A DNA stretch of 64,000 nucleotides from Molossus alvarezi (taxonomy: Eukaryota; Chordata; Mammalia; Chiroptera; Molossidae). This document shows, in pieces, positions 11,642 through 23,690 of the stretch. The number at the start of each line of letters is the position of its first letter. The first letter of the stretch is position 1. The DNA is taken from assembly GCA_037176705.1 (NCBI GenBank), contig CM073890.1, forward strand, positions 98,756,591-98,820,590. The letters run 5' to 3'. The notes beneath the pieces were generated by a model. The model was given only the letters and a program-made list of their open reading frames with translations, did not search any database and had not been told where the DNA came from. The translations under genes and the position numbers were made by a program.

Positions 11642-11742
11642 AAAGTGATTACTGATAAGTACATATTTATTGCCATTTTATTCTTTTAACTCTGTTCCTT
11701 TCTGGTTTGGTTTTGTTCTTTCCTTTTACTTCTACTTCTTAA

Positions 11743-12600
11743 AGCAGGCCCTCTAACATTTCTTGCAATACTAGTTTGGTGGTAACAAACTCTTTTTGCC
11801 TTTTCTTGTCTGAGAAGCTCTTTATTTCTTCTTCAATTTTAAATGCTAGCCTTGCTGGGTAAAGTAGTCTTGGTTGTAGGTCCTTGCTTTTCATCACTTT
11901 GAATATTTCATGCCAATCCCTTCTGGTTGAAATGTTTCTGTTGAGAGATCAGCTGACAGTCTTATGGAAGCTCTCATGTAGGTAATCAACTGCTTTTCTC
12001 TTACTGCTTCTAAGATTCTCTGTCTTTAACTTTTTCCATTTTAATTATAATGTGGGCCTTTTGGGTTCATCTTATGTGGAACTCTCTGTGCTTCCTGGAC
12101 TTTTGTGTCTTTTTCCTTCACCAAGTTAGGGAAGCTTTTGGTCATTGTTTCTTAAAATAGGTTCCTAATTTCTTGCTCTCTCTCTTCTCCTTCTGGTACT
12201 CCTATAATACATATATAATTATGCTTTGTGTTCTCCCAAAATTTTCTTAAACTATCCTCATTTTTTTTCCTTTTTTCTTTTTAATGATCTGATTGAGTGT
12301 TATTTTTTAACTTGTCTTCCAAATCCCTGATTTGATCTTTGTTTCATCCAACTTACTTTTTATTCCTTCCAGTGTATTCTTGATGTCAAATATTATTTTT
12401 GGTTGGTTCTTTTTCATAGTTTCTATGTCCTTTTTCATATGGTCATAGTTCTCACTAAATTCCTTGAGCATTCTTATAACCATTCCTTTGAGCTCTATAT
12501 CTTCTAGATTGCTTGCCTCCGTTTCATTTAGCTCCTGTTCTTTCATTTGGGGCCTGTTTCTTTGTCTTAAAGTTTTGGCTGCCTCTTTGTGTTTCCTTCT
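11743..12600 (-). pseudogene. L1 ORF1 (RNA-binding protein), broken
   Basis: ORF1 makes the trimeric RNA chaperone that coats L1 RNA. On the minus strand the coiled-coil part reads at 12307-12546, with IKNTLEGIKSKLDETK. The RRM-like and C-terminal domains follow at roughly 11750-12100, recognisable by the TADFSTETLQ-type region near 11935-11960, and end at a stop near 11743-11745. The N-terminal part continues in another frame at 12524-12781, so at least one frameshift is present. ORF1 stop to ORF2 start is about 80 bp, as expected for L1. Confidence 0.8.
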
Positions 12601-12962
12601 TTGTATTAGATAGATCTGCTATGATTCCTAATCTCTGTGGGGTGGTCTTATGTAGTAGGTGTCCTGTGGGCCAAGTAGTGCAGTCTCCTTGATCTCCTGA
12701 GTTGGGTATCCTAGGAATGTCCATTATGTGGGTTATGTGGGTCCTCCTATTGTAATCGAGTCTTGATTGCTGTTGGCCCATTCAAGTGTGAGATTGACCA
12801 TCAGGCTGGCTAACTGTGAGGCTCAATCCTGATCACAGCATGTGAGCTGCTATACAGGTGCTCTTGTGTTGTGGCCAGCACTGTGCTTCCACCTTCCGTG
12901 CCTTTACATAGGTAAGAATGATCCAGTGTTCAGACTCATTGGAATGGCTACACTTTCATAAA

Positions 12963-13129
12963 ATAAAATAAAAAAAGAAGAAGAAAAAGATATCTCTACT
13001 TCATCCTATTTACAAGCTATTTTTATGCATCAATATTTTTTCTGGTATTTGGGGGTTGGGGTTTATATACACATGTAATATATTCATATCAAAACTAAGA
13101 AAAAAATCTCTTATTATAATCCTTGTTTC
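12963..13129. other. A-rich spacer between L1 and ERV fragment
   Basis: Begins with an A-rich run (12961-12990) at the 5' edge of the L1, followed by AT-rich sequence; nothing recognised. Confidence 0.4.
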
Positions 13130-13760
13130 TGAAACTGTTCATGTGATCAAAGTTAATATTTTCAACTTCTTTCTTCTACTACCAATTCCAAAGCCCCTTG
13201 ATCTTCAGCAGGCTCTTCAGCTCATGGCTTTGCCTGGAATGGTGACTCCAACCTCATTCCTAAGGGATCTAGATTATCAGCATCCTGTCTGTTTTAGGTT
13301 GTAGTTTCCCATTGACTTTAATCGGAGGATATGGGTATAATAAGTGTCACCTCAGGGGACCTCCTGCATTCCAGAAATATTTCTCTTTATCTGCATTAGA
13401 TAGAAACAATGTAATGTCCTCTTTATAGTCAGGATTAATCATCCCAGCCAGTAAAGTGATGCCTTTCTTTGCTTATGGATTTAGTGGCCTAAAGAGTCTA
13501 AAGTAGTCAACTGGCAGATTCAACTTCCAATTTAGTTGACCCCATTGCTGTGTTCTCTGGTGAATGCATTCTTCCCTTGAGAACTAAAGCTTCTGACCAG
13601 TTCAGTTGATACAAGTCAAAACCCCACTGGTAACCTGATTTTATTAAGCCCCAATCTGATCCCTAGTGACATTTAGCATCTCCATGAATTAGTGTCAAAG
13701 TCAACGTCCAGAAATCCATAAAAACATCAATTATTTACTTTTCCTCAATGCACAGTCATC
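13130..13760 (-). mobile_element. ERVL-type endogenous retrovirus fragment, dUTPase region
   Basis: Minus-strand translation, in pieces, shows a dUTPase-like stretch with GMINPDY and YFWNAGGPL near 13350-13450, IKVNGKLQ near 13310, a VTIPGK segment near 13240 and a VVEE end near 13180. This order matches the dUTPase at the 3' end of pol in ERVL-class elements. Stops and frameshifts break it. No LTR or gag is visible next to it, so it is an orphan internal piece. Sequence from 13760 towards 14100 may be more of the same element but I could not read it. Confidence 0.65.
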
Positions 13761-14039
13761 CTGGAAAGTAGTCATGACTCTCTCAGGAAGGCTGATAAAA
13801 AAATATTTATATAATACATTTTCTTTGCTGTATAACAAAGTTCTTTTTCTCTCAACAAGACCTGGTCTCACCCCACTTACGCAGGGGACCTGGGTCTATG
13901 AACGTGTTCAAGTCTGGGAGTTGATTGCAGGATTACTCTTCTCTTCTCAACCTTTAAGCTCTATAGACTCCCCAATATTGTCTATAGGGTACCTTGTCTT
14001 CTCACTCTACACTCTCACCATAACAAAATGTATCCACAT

Positions 14040-14390
14040 GTGTGGCTTCAGTAACTGCCCACAATCAAATGCCCTACATTTCCATCTCCACTTCAGACCA
14101 CTCTACTGAGCTGCAAGCTGCCTATATGAGTGCCTACCAATATATACCTCAGATTCAATAAGTCTAAAAACAAATGCAACCCCATTCTAGCTCTCTACAT
14201 CACAGCAGAAGGCACTACCATCTGTCTTTCTAACAGGATCATAACCCTAACAGTCATCTTCAAAACCTACCTTCAACTCATTTAATTTATCATTGACTCT
14301 CATGGATTTTATATCTTAAATATTTCTCAAACCCACTAATTCTCTCCATTTCCAACACCGCTATCTTAGTCAAACTTTCCTTTTGGCTAT
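14040..14390 (+). repeat. Possible ancient interspersed repeat, unclassified
   Basis: The stretch 'tttccatctccacttcagac' through 'cttcaaaacctaccttcaac' resembles a widespread mammalian repeat with pyrimidine-rich short phrases, but I cannot assign the family. Confidence 0.25.
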
Positions 14391-15344
14391 TGTGAATAAA
14401 TTATTTTGTTCTACTCACATTGCTTATTGGTTTTCTCTCATTTTGTTTTCATACTTCAGGCAGAGTTTATGAGATTATAAGCTTCTCAAAGTCAATGTGC
14501 TTCTATATAATTTATGCATTCAGCAGAGTAGCCTTCCCAATTATTAAGTAGGTAATTACTGCTTCTGTTGCTATATCTACAGCTGATAATTTTTATGGTG
14601 AAGAAATTTAAATGGACACAATGGTGCCTATTCCAAAGAATCCTGGAGAAACAATAAGAACAGTTTGCTTCTAGGAAGACAAAACAACATCCAATTTAAG
14701 TTTCTTCCTGCACATGAAAGGCCTCATCCACAGACCTTGTAAAATAGTGAACCCCCATAGACATGCCTTTGTTTGTGAGTCTTTGACTGATCCTACAGTT
14801 TATAGATGAGGTGGTTCAGATATCAAAAGGGAGTTAAATGCCTTCAGGAAAGCTGAGATACTGTACTGATTGAGAAACCTATACATTAATTTACAGATTG
14901 CTTTTTTGTACCATATTTCTTCCTACCAATCAGTATGGACCTATATCTCTTACATCAGAAATATATTTATCAACCTAGTGAGTTAAATTGATTTATGACC
15001 AGAATTTTGTCATATAACTTGACTAACTAGATCAAGAAACATGGTCTAGTTCTATATCCAGGAGGAAAACTAAAGTTAGGAAAACAGCATTATTGCTAGT
15101 ACAGTGTTAATAGAAAATTTGCTCTGTTTTTTTATAGACTTTAAATCTATTCTCCACTTTATTTTTTCAATTATCATCATTTTATCCTTTTACAAACATT
15201 TCCATGTATGTTATAGATGCCCATGTTTTCCACTCTAACTGTACCCCTTATATAAGTACCTGCCCACATCCGCTTCTTTGATGGCCTGCTTCCAGTAGAC
15301 CATACATATGTTCTCAACATCTGGCAACAGAAGTTACAACAATA
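14391..15344. other. No recognised feature
   Basis: AT-rich; no frame of note and no repeat that I can name. Confidence 0.4.
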
Positions 15345-15772
15345 GTGAATTAGTTTCCCAGAACTGCTGTAACAAAGAACCACAAACTAGTTGGCTTTAA
15401 ACAACAGAAATGTATTGTCTCACAGTTCTGGAGGCTTGAAGTCTGAAATTACAATATCAGAATGCCATGTACCCTCTGAAACCTGCAAAGGACTATCATT
15501 CCTTCACTCTTCCTAACTCCTGGTTGTTGCTGGTGTTTCCAGATGTTCCTTGGCTTACAGCTGTAGCACTTCAATCCTTGCCTCCATCATCCCATGGTGT
15601 TCTCCCCTCTTTGTGTTCATGGATTTTCTCTTTCTAGAAGGATACCAGTTATGTTGAATTAAAGACTAATTACAATTGCCACAGCCCTATTTTTGAATAA
15701 GGTCACAATATGAGGTACTTAGGGTTACAACTTCAACCTCTCTTTTGGGGGACACAATTTAACCCAGGACAA
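15345..15772 (-). mobile_element. MaLR-like solo LTR
   Basis: Plus-strand reading begins 'tgaattagtttcccagaact', contains 'aacaacagaaatgtattgtc' and 'cagttctggaggcttgaag', and ends 'gacacaatttaacccaggac'. This is the reverse complement of an LTR that begins TGTT..GGTTGAATTGTGTCCCC and ends in TAATACA. It is the same family as 62162-62563 in the opposite orientation. Subfamily not resolved. Confidence 0.7.
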
Positions 15773-16937
15773 ATGGGTAAACACCTGACACAAACCAGCC
15801 TATCTCAGCACGGCCTCCCTGGAAAGTAGAGCCTGTGACAAGACTTGTGTGCAGGTTGGCTTCAATATGAGAAGGGAATTAAATGTGTTTTCCAGGATAT
15901 GACCCCAGTGAGCAGAGTGAGGGATGAGAAGAGTTAGATAGAGAAGGAAGAAGAGCCAATATAAGGATGTGTCACTGAGCTTTCCACTGTGGACACAAGG
16001 GGCTTGACTCTACCTGGACCCCCAGAAAAATGTAGAGAACACCTCCCACCATCACATGCTGGAAGGATGAAAGGCAGGGGCATTTGTGCAACAGTTCTCA
16101 CTCCTCATTGTTGGAGAGGATGTCAACCCCCAGGGATGCTGACTCCCTCACATTTACAAGCCAGTGGACATAGACAAAGTGAGCTCCCAGGGACATCACC
16201 AACATCTAAGCAGTTCCAGGGCAGAAAGCAAAGATCCACCTCTGAGCCGGCCCGGAGTCTCGATTCCCATCACAGTTAAATCAGAGGTAAGGCTGAGTGA
16301 ACATGAAGCAGGCCATGAGATTCTCTCTCCTAGGGACATGGAATTTGGGATTCGGAAAATATAATTAGTTGGTTGGTGGCGCTTAAACAGGCAGGAATTG
16401 CAGACACCTATAAGAGTCATAGTAGAAACATGGTTTTGTCCTGAAGAAACAGCAGACATACAGCAAACTGCATATAAATAAAGCAGAATAAAGCAGACAT
16501 ACAGAAAATGCAAAGAGTAGAAAGTATGCTTTCTACTAGGGGTCTGCTTTGCTGCCTGACTTCTCTCCTCCTTCAGGGTTCCCATGAAACCCACTGATTC
16601 ATCTCCACTGATGCCCACAGGCCAACTCTGTTTCCTCCCAAGAAATGCCTCTTTTTTATTTGTAGCCCAGATGTCATGTGAAGCCCCCCTGCCACCCAAG
16701 AACCAGATAAACTTGGATCCATTTTTATATATGTGGAAATCTAAACCACTATTCCAAATTTACTACAAATATTCAAGTTACTATGACTATTCTTCATTCT
16801 GTGAATGAATTAAGAATGAATAAATAAAGCACGATGGGTAGATGAAAAATTTCTGGAGATAAATGATGGTGATAGTTGCACAATAATGTAAATGTATTTA
16901 ATGCCACTGAACTCTACACTTAAAATGATAAAGGTGA
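15773..16937. other. No recognised feature
   Basis: Mixed composition, short overlapping frames on both strands (longest about 167 codons, 16196-16699 minus) without known motifs. Probably decayed repeats and unique DNA. Confidence 0.4.
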
Positions 16938-17216
16938 GCCCTGGCCGGTTTGGCTCAGCGGTTAGGGCATTGGCCCGTGGATCAGAGAGACCCGAGTTCG
17001 GTTCCTGCTAAGGGTACGTACTTCGGTTGCAGGTTGTCCCCGGTCCTGGTTGGGGTCGTGTAGGTGGCAGCCACTCGATGTGCCTCTCTCACATCGATGT
17101 TTCTCCCCCTTTCTCTTCTTCCCTCTCTCCCTCTCTTTTCCTCCCTCTCTCCCTCCTGCTCTATCTGAAGATAAGTGAAAAAAAAAAAAAAAATGTCCTC
17201 AGGTAAGGATAAAAAA
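16938..17216 (+). mobile_element. VES SINE, long class, enlarged CT tract
   Basis: Head GCCCTGGCCGGTTTGGCTCAG; the CT-rich middle is longer than usual (17106-17165) and a second A-run interrupts the tail before TCCTCAGGTAAGGA. Confidence 0.9.
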
Positions 17217-17299
17217 ATAAATAAAATTATAATTATAAAGATGGTAGATTTTGTTATATGTATTTTACCATCATTTTTAAAATTAAAAAAAATGTTTAA

Positions 17300-17552
17300 G
17301 CCCTGGCCGGTTTGGCTCAGCGGTTAGAGTGTCGGCCTGCGGTCCTGAGAGACCCGGGTTCGGTTTCCGCTAAGAGCATGTACCTCGGTTGCAGTTTGTC
17401 CCGGCCTTGGTTGGTCGTGCGGGTGGCAGCCACTCGATGTGTTCCTTCCACATCGATGTTTCTCTCTCTCTGTTCCTCTCTCCCTCCCACTCTACCTGAA
17501 CAAAAAATGGAAAAATGTCCTCGGGTGAGGATAAAAAAATAAAAATAAAAAT
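17300..17552 (+). mobile_element. VES SINE, long class, with target duplication
   Basis: Full copy with a perfect tail hairpin TCCTCGGGTGAGGA at 17518-17531. Target duplication aaaaaatgtttaa at 17287-17299 and 17553-17565, perfect over 13 bp. Confidence 0.95.
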
Positions 17553-17565
17553 AAAAAATGTTTAA

Positions 17566-18701
17566 TATGAGTGTAGTGAATTTTATTGAAGATTTGGGGA
17601 GGTTCCAAGGAGGATTCACATTATGAAATGTGGTCTTCTACCCTCCACTCTGTCCCTCTCACCCTCTTCTCCCATTGCCCTGGGCATACCAAGTTTCACC
17701 TCTCCTATTACAAAGATGCTTATTATTCTAAATAAAGACACCTCTATGCTATATGAAAAATAAAATTGTCTCCTCTTTATTAAATTTAAGTTAGACTGAC
17801 TGGCTTTCTAATTTCTCAGGACAAATTATCTCTAACTAAAGCAAAGTACTTGTATATATATTTTGTAAAAAAATAAAAATAAAAAGAGTAAGATGCTCTT
17901 TCCTAAGACAACCTTTAGTCTATGCACATGTGATATTACCCTTAGAAAACTGTAGTGCAGAGAATGGGACATATCACACATTGATATTTCCACATCTCTG
18001 AACTACGTTACGGCAGGGGTAGAAAAGACGAGGTGTGGGAGACATATTAAAATAAAACTTCCATCTTTTGGCTCCTCCATTAGCAGCATAGTAGAAAGCC
18101 ATGCCTAGATATCTGAAAACAGCAGAAAGGAGAGCTAATTTAATACCAAACTCCCAGGAGTCATTTCCTGTCAGAGTTTCATCATGTATTATGGAGACAA
18201 GTATTGGCACACTTCCACAAGATCCATATAAGCTTTTATCTCTTCCCTGGATCAGGTCATGTGACTGATAGCAGGATCCTTACATGGGCTTTTACCATCC
18301 TTTTAGTAATACACTTGGTGATTGAGCTGAGTTCCATAAATCTAGTCCCGAGTTACAACCCCTCTGGAATTTTATCCTGTTCCTCCCCAACCATCTACCA
18401 CCCATGTGCATTAACATTTCATAAAAGCTCTCCTCACAGGTCTCCTAAAAGCTTCCTCATATGCAGACAAAAGTCTTCAAAGACCTTTTTCTTTCTCAAT
18501 AACTGAACATAGCTGTGTCATATCGTAGTAATTATTCAAAAACAGAAGATGACTAACTTCTATTTTCTACATTAAAATCGCACAGTATGTATTTAGGCAG
18601 CAACAGTAAACCAAAGTTATTAATAGGTGGCCCTGGCTTAATACTCTTCATTCTTTTCTAGTCCTATAGAATCACAAAATAGTAGTATTTGAAGATTGGT
18701 T
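17566..18701. other. No recognised feature
   Basis: No named repeat. A minus-strand frame of 78 codons (17974-18210) is open but matches no family I know. AT-rich near 17850-17890. Confidence 0.4.
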
Positions 18702-18717
18702 AAAAATTTGCTAAGCA

Positions 18718-18967
18718 GCCCTGGCCAGTTTGGCTCAGCGGTTTGAGCGTCGGCCTGCAGTCCAGAGAGACCCGGGTTCGGTTCCCGCTAAGGGCACGTA
18801 CTTCAGTTGCAGTTTGTCCCTGGCCCTGGTCGGTCGTGCGGGTGGCAGCCACTCGATGTGTCCCTTCACGTCGATGTTTCTCACTCTCTCTCCCTTCCTC
18901 TCTCTCCCTCCCACTCTACCTGTACAAAAAATGGAAAAATATCCCCGGGTGAGGATAAAAAAAAAAA
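18718..18967 (+). mobile_element. VES SINE, long class (second insertion at a reused site)
   Basis: Full copy. Flanked by aaaaatttgctaagca at 18702-18717 and again at 18968-18983, a perfect 16-bp duplication. The right copy is at once the left flank of the next SINE. Confidence 0.93.
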
Positions 18968-18983
18968 AAAAATTTGCTAAGCA

Positions 18984-19192
18984 GCCCGGCCGATGTGGCT
19001 CAGTGGTTGAGTGCCAACCAATGTACCAAGAGGTCGCCGGTTTGATTCCCGGTCAGGGCACATGCCCAGGTTGTGGGCCCGATCCCCAGTTGGGAGCATG
19101 CAGGAGGCGGCCAATCAATGTTCTCTCTCATCGATGTTTCTATTTCTTTCTCCCTCTCTCTTCTCTCTCTAGAATCAATAAAGAAAAAAATT
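18984..19192 (+). mobile_element. VES SINE, short class (first insertion at the same site)
   Basis: Head 'gcccggccgatgtggctcag', box-B-like GGTTTGATTCCCGG, tail 'agaatcaataaag'. A third copy of the target, aaaaatttgctaa, follows at 19193-19205. Confidence 0.93.
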
Positions 19193-19205
19193 AAAAATTT
19201 GCTAA

Positions 19206-19616
19206 TCCAAGCATTACAGATTGCTCATCCATAGGACCAATCTGGTTTACAGATATGTGTTGTTTAGCACAATCTTTTTAAACCATTTGATCACATTTTA
19301 AAGTGTGGAGATTACACATAGATAATGAACGATCCGGCAATACCAGGCTGATGTTCCAATGTCGCTATGAAGGGCTGGAGCCTGGTAGCCACCAATGTCT
19401 GTGGACAGGACATGTATTCTCCACTTCACCACAGTCCTCACCAAGCTGCTCTGGCTCTCACCACATGCTTTTTCCATCTGAGTATCCTGCCTGAATTTTT
19501 TAAGTATTTGAAATTTTGCCTTACATCATTTTAGAAGTTAGAAAATATGCAATTAAGGGTGCTGAAATTTAAAAAAGAGAGAGAGTGCTAAAATCCTTCT
19601 CTTAAGAATCAGTAAA
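19206..19616. other. No recognised feature
   Basis: Unremarkable sequence between SINEs. Confidence 0.4.
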
Positions 19617-19823
19617 GCCCAGCTGGTGTGGCTCAGTGGTTGAGTGTTGACCCATGCACCAAGAGGCCGCCAGTTCGATTCCCGGTCAGGGCACATGCCT
19701 GGGTCGCAGGTCGCTCCCCAGTGTGGGCCATGCAGGAGAGAGCCAATCAATATTCTCTTTCATCGATATTTCTATCTCTTCCTCTCCTTTCTTCTCTCTC
19801 TATAATCAATAAAGAAAAAAAAA
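19617..19823 (+). mobile_element. VES SINE, short class
   Basis: Head GCCCAGCTGGTGTGGCTCAG, box-B-like AGTTCGATTCCCGG, tail 'tataatcaataaag' and A-run. Confidence 0.93.
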
Positions 19824-22800
19824 AACTTTTTTAAAGATACTTAATTTCTATTTTTAAAAAAGAGTCAACAGACTTTAAGTAACAAAAATACCTGAACCCA
19901 AATCTTGTTGTCTACATATATTTCTTGTGGACTATGGTACTTACATGTTCTAAGGGGTGCAGTTTGAGGACAGTGGCACTACATTACACTATTGCTTTTT
20001 TTAAAAAATGTTTTAACACTTCGTTACCTCTATTTTTAACACAAGCTTCAATTTAAATAACAAATTATCAAAAAATAACTAGTTCTAAATATCTAAAATA
20101 AAGATCGCCTAATTCTTATTTAATATGCTAGTCTAGCAGTCTTATTGTCTGTAAATGTTAAAGGAAGTTCTTCATACTGAAGGAAAAAACATGAGAGGTA
20201 AACTCAAATCTTCAGGAAGAAATTAAAGCATCAGAAATAGTAAATATCTAGAAAAATATGAAAGGTTACTCATATCCTGTGGTTATTTTAAAATACATAT
20301 GACTATTTATGGGAAAATTATGACATTAATTTGTGGGTTTTATAATGTATGTGGATGTAATATACACAACATGTATAGCATACAGTACAGTGGGAGAAGT
20401 GAATGTATTTATACAATTACAAATATTTCCATATGTTATGTGAAGTAGTATAAAAGTATCTCTAAGTAGACTGTGAAGTTACAGATGTTTATTCTAATAC
20501 CTAGAGCAACCACTAAAAACAAAGCATTATTATATATTATTACATATATTCTATAAAACATTCATATAAACTACTGGAAATATTTTTCTTCCCATTTTGT
20601 GATCTTCAGCTTGGTGTGTTTGTAAGTCCAATAGTCCAATAGGAAGATGTTTTCATCAGAGAATGTGGAACAGGAGAGATGGAACCAGAAACCACCCCTT
20701 GACTGCTTTGAATTACTCATACCTCTGAAGCAAAGCACCAGGCAGAGAAAGAAGATTAATTTTCTGGGAAGAGAGATTCATAGCAACTACTGGGGAGAGT
20801 TATTGGTACATGTTAGGAATAAGACAGATTTTCTGGAACCCAAGAAATTCACTGGGGCATCTATTAATATTTTCATTCAACTGAGGCTTAATAACTACCT
20901 ATAAAGGCAGGGACGTACCAGTAATGTTTCACATTACTAATTTTATTCTTCTCCTCCCCTATTACATCATATGGAGAAAATTAATGGTGAATAACCTAAG
21001 TTTCAGTAGGAGTGTGAATGGGTTGATATTATCCCACTATGACACAATAGTTGTTAAAAATGTATGTGTCCCTGTGTGTCGGAAATCTAAGCTTACCACC
21101 TACACAAAAAAGAAAAAAACAAGTGAATGCCTAGGGGTTGAACTATACCAACATTCTCCGTGTTTTCCTCTCCACCCTTCTCTTGGTCCCAAGGAGCTGA
21201 CCTATATCAAGATTCCCATGCCCTCTGCCTTCTGGTTGGCTTCTACCAATGGAAATCTTTGCTAAGAGAGTTCCTGGAGGCAAGAGAATACAATTAGTGT
21301 ATTTATTCCTCTAAATCTGTCTTTGCAAGGTCACCTCAAGCTGGCTATACCCTCCATCCAAAAGTGAATACCCCATTCACGGTGACACTGTACACAACCT
21401 CTTCCTTCCGAGTTCTAGAAACCATTCCCTCTCCTTGTTGCTGTAGACCTAGAGGTTGATGCCATCCTGGTTGCTACCAGGCTCCAAGTCCATGCACTGT
21501 CCCCTGTGTGCCCCCTTTCTGCACCTTTGTAAATAGGCCCTTTGTCAACAAACCCCCCTTGAATTTCCTATCTTGAATGTACTGTTCTTATTGAGACCAG
21601 GCTGATACCAAGAGTCATATTTTATTTGTATATTTTTAAATTAAAATAAATGAAATGAAATACTAGATGAATGTAAATATTATGCACAATTACTAAAAGA
21701 AGCTAAAAGGAATTTCAGCTCTAAGCAATTTATCAAAACAGCTTTCTAAATAAATACAGCTCCCTCTCTAAGATGAATTATATATAGTAAGATCTATTAA
21801 TATGATTCTCTCACCCTCACCAAACATCTTTTTGCTGTCTCTTAATCTCTTTTAAATATTTTTTCCACTTTATTAAATTAATATGTGCACTGTTGCTTCT
21901 TTCTATCACCATAGCATTTTTGCTTGATTTTTACTTCCATATCTTTTATTGGTATGCTTTTCATCCTAATTCCTGATTTGTAAACTTTAGATATAATTTA
22001 ATTTATTATAATAAATAAAGAATGGTCTGGTTTCCAACCAGCCCCTTTCCAACCAGTTGTTATATTTCTATTTTGAGTTCTTCATATAGCTACCTTGTAT
22101 ATTTAGGGAAATACTAACATCTCTTTTCCTTATTCCACAGCTGTGGATAGTATATTTTATAGCAGTAACCCAAATGCATACTTTGGCCAAGTACCAAGGC
22201 CAACCCAAACATGCCGCATCCATAATTTCTCTTCCCACTTTATAACATGATATTAATGACCACAGTTTTCATTTCAGCACAACGCCGGTCTTTCTCCTGC
22301 AGCTTCTACCATCTGCATAATAACTTTGGCAAGGTTAAGGTTAATAGTATTTGTGTATGATTAATTCTTCTATGCTTTATCCGTAGGTTGGTGGAAAAGA
22401 TGAAAGTCAATAAGAATATTAAGAATGTAAATATGGTTTTCTGCAGATGTAAGCAGTGTAGATTGATTATTATGATATGTTTTTAACAGCCTTTGTCTTC
22501 AGTTTTCTAACTGTAGGGATTTCTTGCTTTTATCCCAGTACCAACAGACACCAAATAACAATAAGTGGTCATTGAATCACCATGTCTCCTGCTGCCGCCG
22601 TTCAGATTGGCCGCAGTCCAGGCCTGCTGCCTGACCGTAATCCTCGAGTTTCCCTTCGCTGCTCTTCAAGAGACAAATTAGCTCCACTACTTCAAGGATG
22701 CCAAGATTTTATTCTGTCTTAATTTTCTTCCTCGTTTGGATAGAGTCCAACCTCAAATAACCTCCCTTTCAAGGGTGCAGGAAATGTTTTATGAGTCTTG
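19824..22800. other. Three kilobases without recognised features
   Basis: AT-rich to about 20640 and 21600-22500, with a more balanced patch at 21300-21600 that may be a decayed LTR ('cacctttgtaaataggccct'). Two frames near 20647-21265 are open but show no motif. I see no gene or RNA. Confidence 0.4.
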
Positions 22801-22804
22801 TGAC

Positions 22805-23240
22805 ATTATTCATTAGAACTTTAAAGCTATTTCTTCACTGTCTTATAACATTCACCACTGTTGATGGAAAATGTGATACCAGACTTGTCATTCTTCTGTA
22901 GCTTACATTTTTGACTTCTCAAAAAAAATTTTTTTAGAATCTTTTCTTTATCTTCATAATTTGAACTTTCGCGATGATGTGTCTTGGGATGTGTCTTCCT
23001 TCTCCGTGCCAGAGACTGAGTGCAGTCTCTAATTGCACATTTCAGCGCTGGGAAATCACTTTGCATTTTCTTGTTTTTGACAGTGTTCTCCATTCCATTT
23101 TCTTTGTTCTCTCTTTCTGGAATTCTCGGTTTCTTTTGTCTCTAGATTGTGTCTCTTTTTCAGCTTTGTCCTACTCTCCGGCCAATTTCTCATCTTTATC
23201 CTCCGAATTTTCTATTAAATTCTTTTCTAGCAATATTGTG
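22805..23240 (-). mobile_element. L1 ORF1 fragment
   Basis: The minus-strand frame 22827-23093 contains NYEDKEKILKK, matching the conserved Asp-Lys-Glu-(Lys/Arg)-Ile-Leu-Lys site of the L1 ORF1 RRM. Further upstream in the element (23090-23230) reads a Lys/Glu-rich coiled-coil stretch. Old and frameshifted; neither ORF2 nor a 3' end is attached. Confidence 0.55.
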
Positions 23241-23690
23241 GTACCCTCAGGGTCAGATCCTTGGACAGTCCCCTTGACAGTGATGTCACGGAGGGGAACC
23301 AAGGGCATTGGTATGGTGAGCGCAACAGACATAAACCTAGTGAGAGACAAGGGGGAGCTGGAATGCAAAACGGACAGAACAGTTTGTGGTATCAGGAGCA
23401 AATCTCAGACTTCCCACATGACCATGTGAGGTGTGTGGGGAAGGAAGGAAGTCAAATTAAATGGGCATCTATTAAATTATCTGCCCAGCACTGTTACCTT
23501 GGATTTCTCTACAAACATCCCTACACATCGACACACACACACACACACACACGCGCAGGCACGTACACCAATGTGACTGTGGCTACAATAAGCTACCATT
23601 TCTGGAATGTGGCCTCACCACTGTTGATTTCAGTAGATAGACTCAAGCTGCATATCTGAGTCAGGATTAGTACACCAGTCCCTTTTCTAC
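23241..23690. other. No recognised feature apart from a CA repeat
   Basis: A short (AC)n run at 23530-23552 is the only element seen. Confidence 0.45.

Larger units (their letters stand above)
7830..11664 (-). pseudogene. L1 ORF2 (endonuclease-reverse transcriptase), broken
   Basis: ORF2 of L1 encodes an APE-type endonuclease, a reverse transcriptase and a C-terminal cysteine-rich domain that nick target DNA and copy RNA into it. A start codon lies near 11662-11664. The N-terminal NGLNAPIK-like motif is at 11345-11390, separated from the Met by the SINE at 11400-11641. Endonuclease residues such as LNKFKKIEIISSIF read at 10700-10933. RT motifs follow: FDKIQHP inside 9492-9740, and [14 protein letters not shown] at 9290-9340, where the usual FADD box reads FIDD (9329-9340) with both catalytic Asp codons kept. 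The C-terminal part reads in fragments at 7780-8120. A GT microsatellite at 10264-10311, frameshifts and stops make it inactive. Confidence 0.88.
7416..12946 (-). mobile_element. Long, inactive L1 LINE with both ORFs
   Basis: About 5.3 kb of L1 on the minus strand once the SINE at 11400-11641 is removed. Order on the minus strand: about 200 bp of 5' UTR remnant (from 12946), ORF1 (about 12600 to 11743), ORF2 (about 11664 to 7830), a 3' UTR with C-rich plus-strand sequence, and the poly(A) seen as T-rich sequence at 7416-7440. The candidate target duplication gctgcacttttttaaa (7400-7415) and gctacactttcataaa (12947-12962) agrees at 13 of 16, in keeping with an old insertion. Frameshifts and stops break both ORFs. 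The 5' UTR is shorter than in full-length L1s, so it is probably slightly 5'-truncated. Confidence 0.9.

Noticed and set aside
17974..18210. 78-codon minus-strand frame with a hydrophobic stretch
   Set aside because: Looks a little like a membrane protein piece, but I could not match it to any family and it is short.
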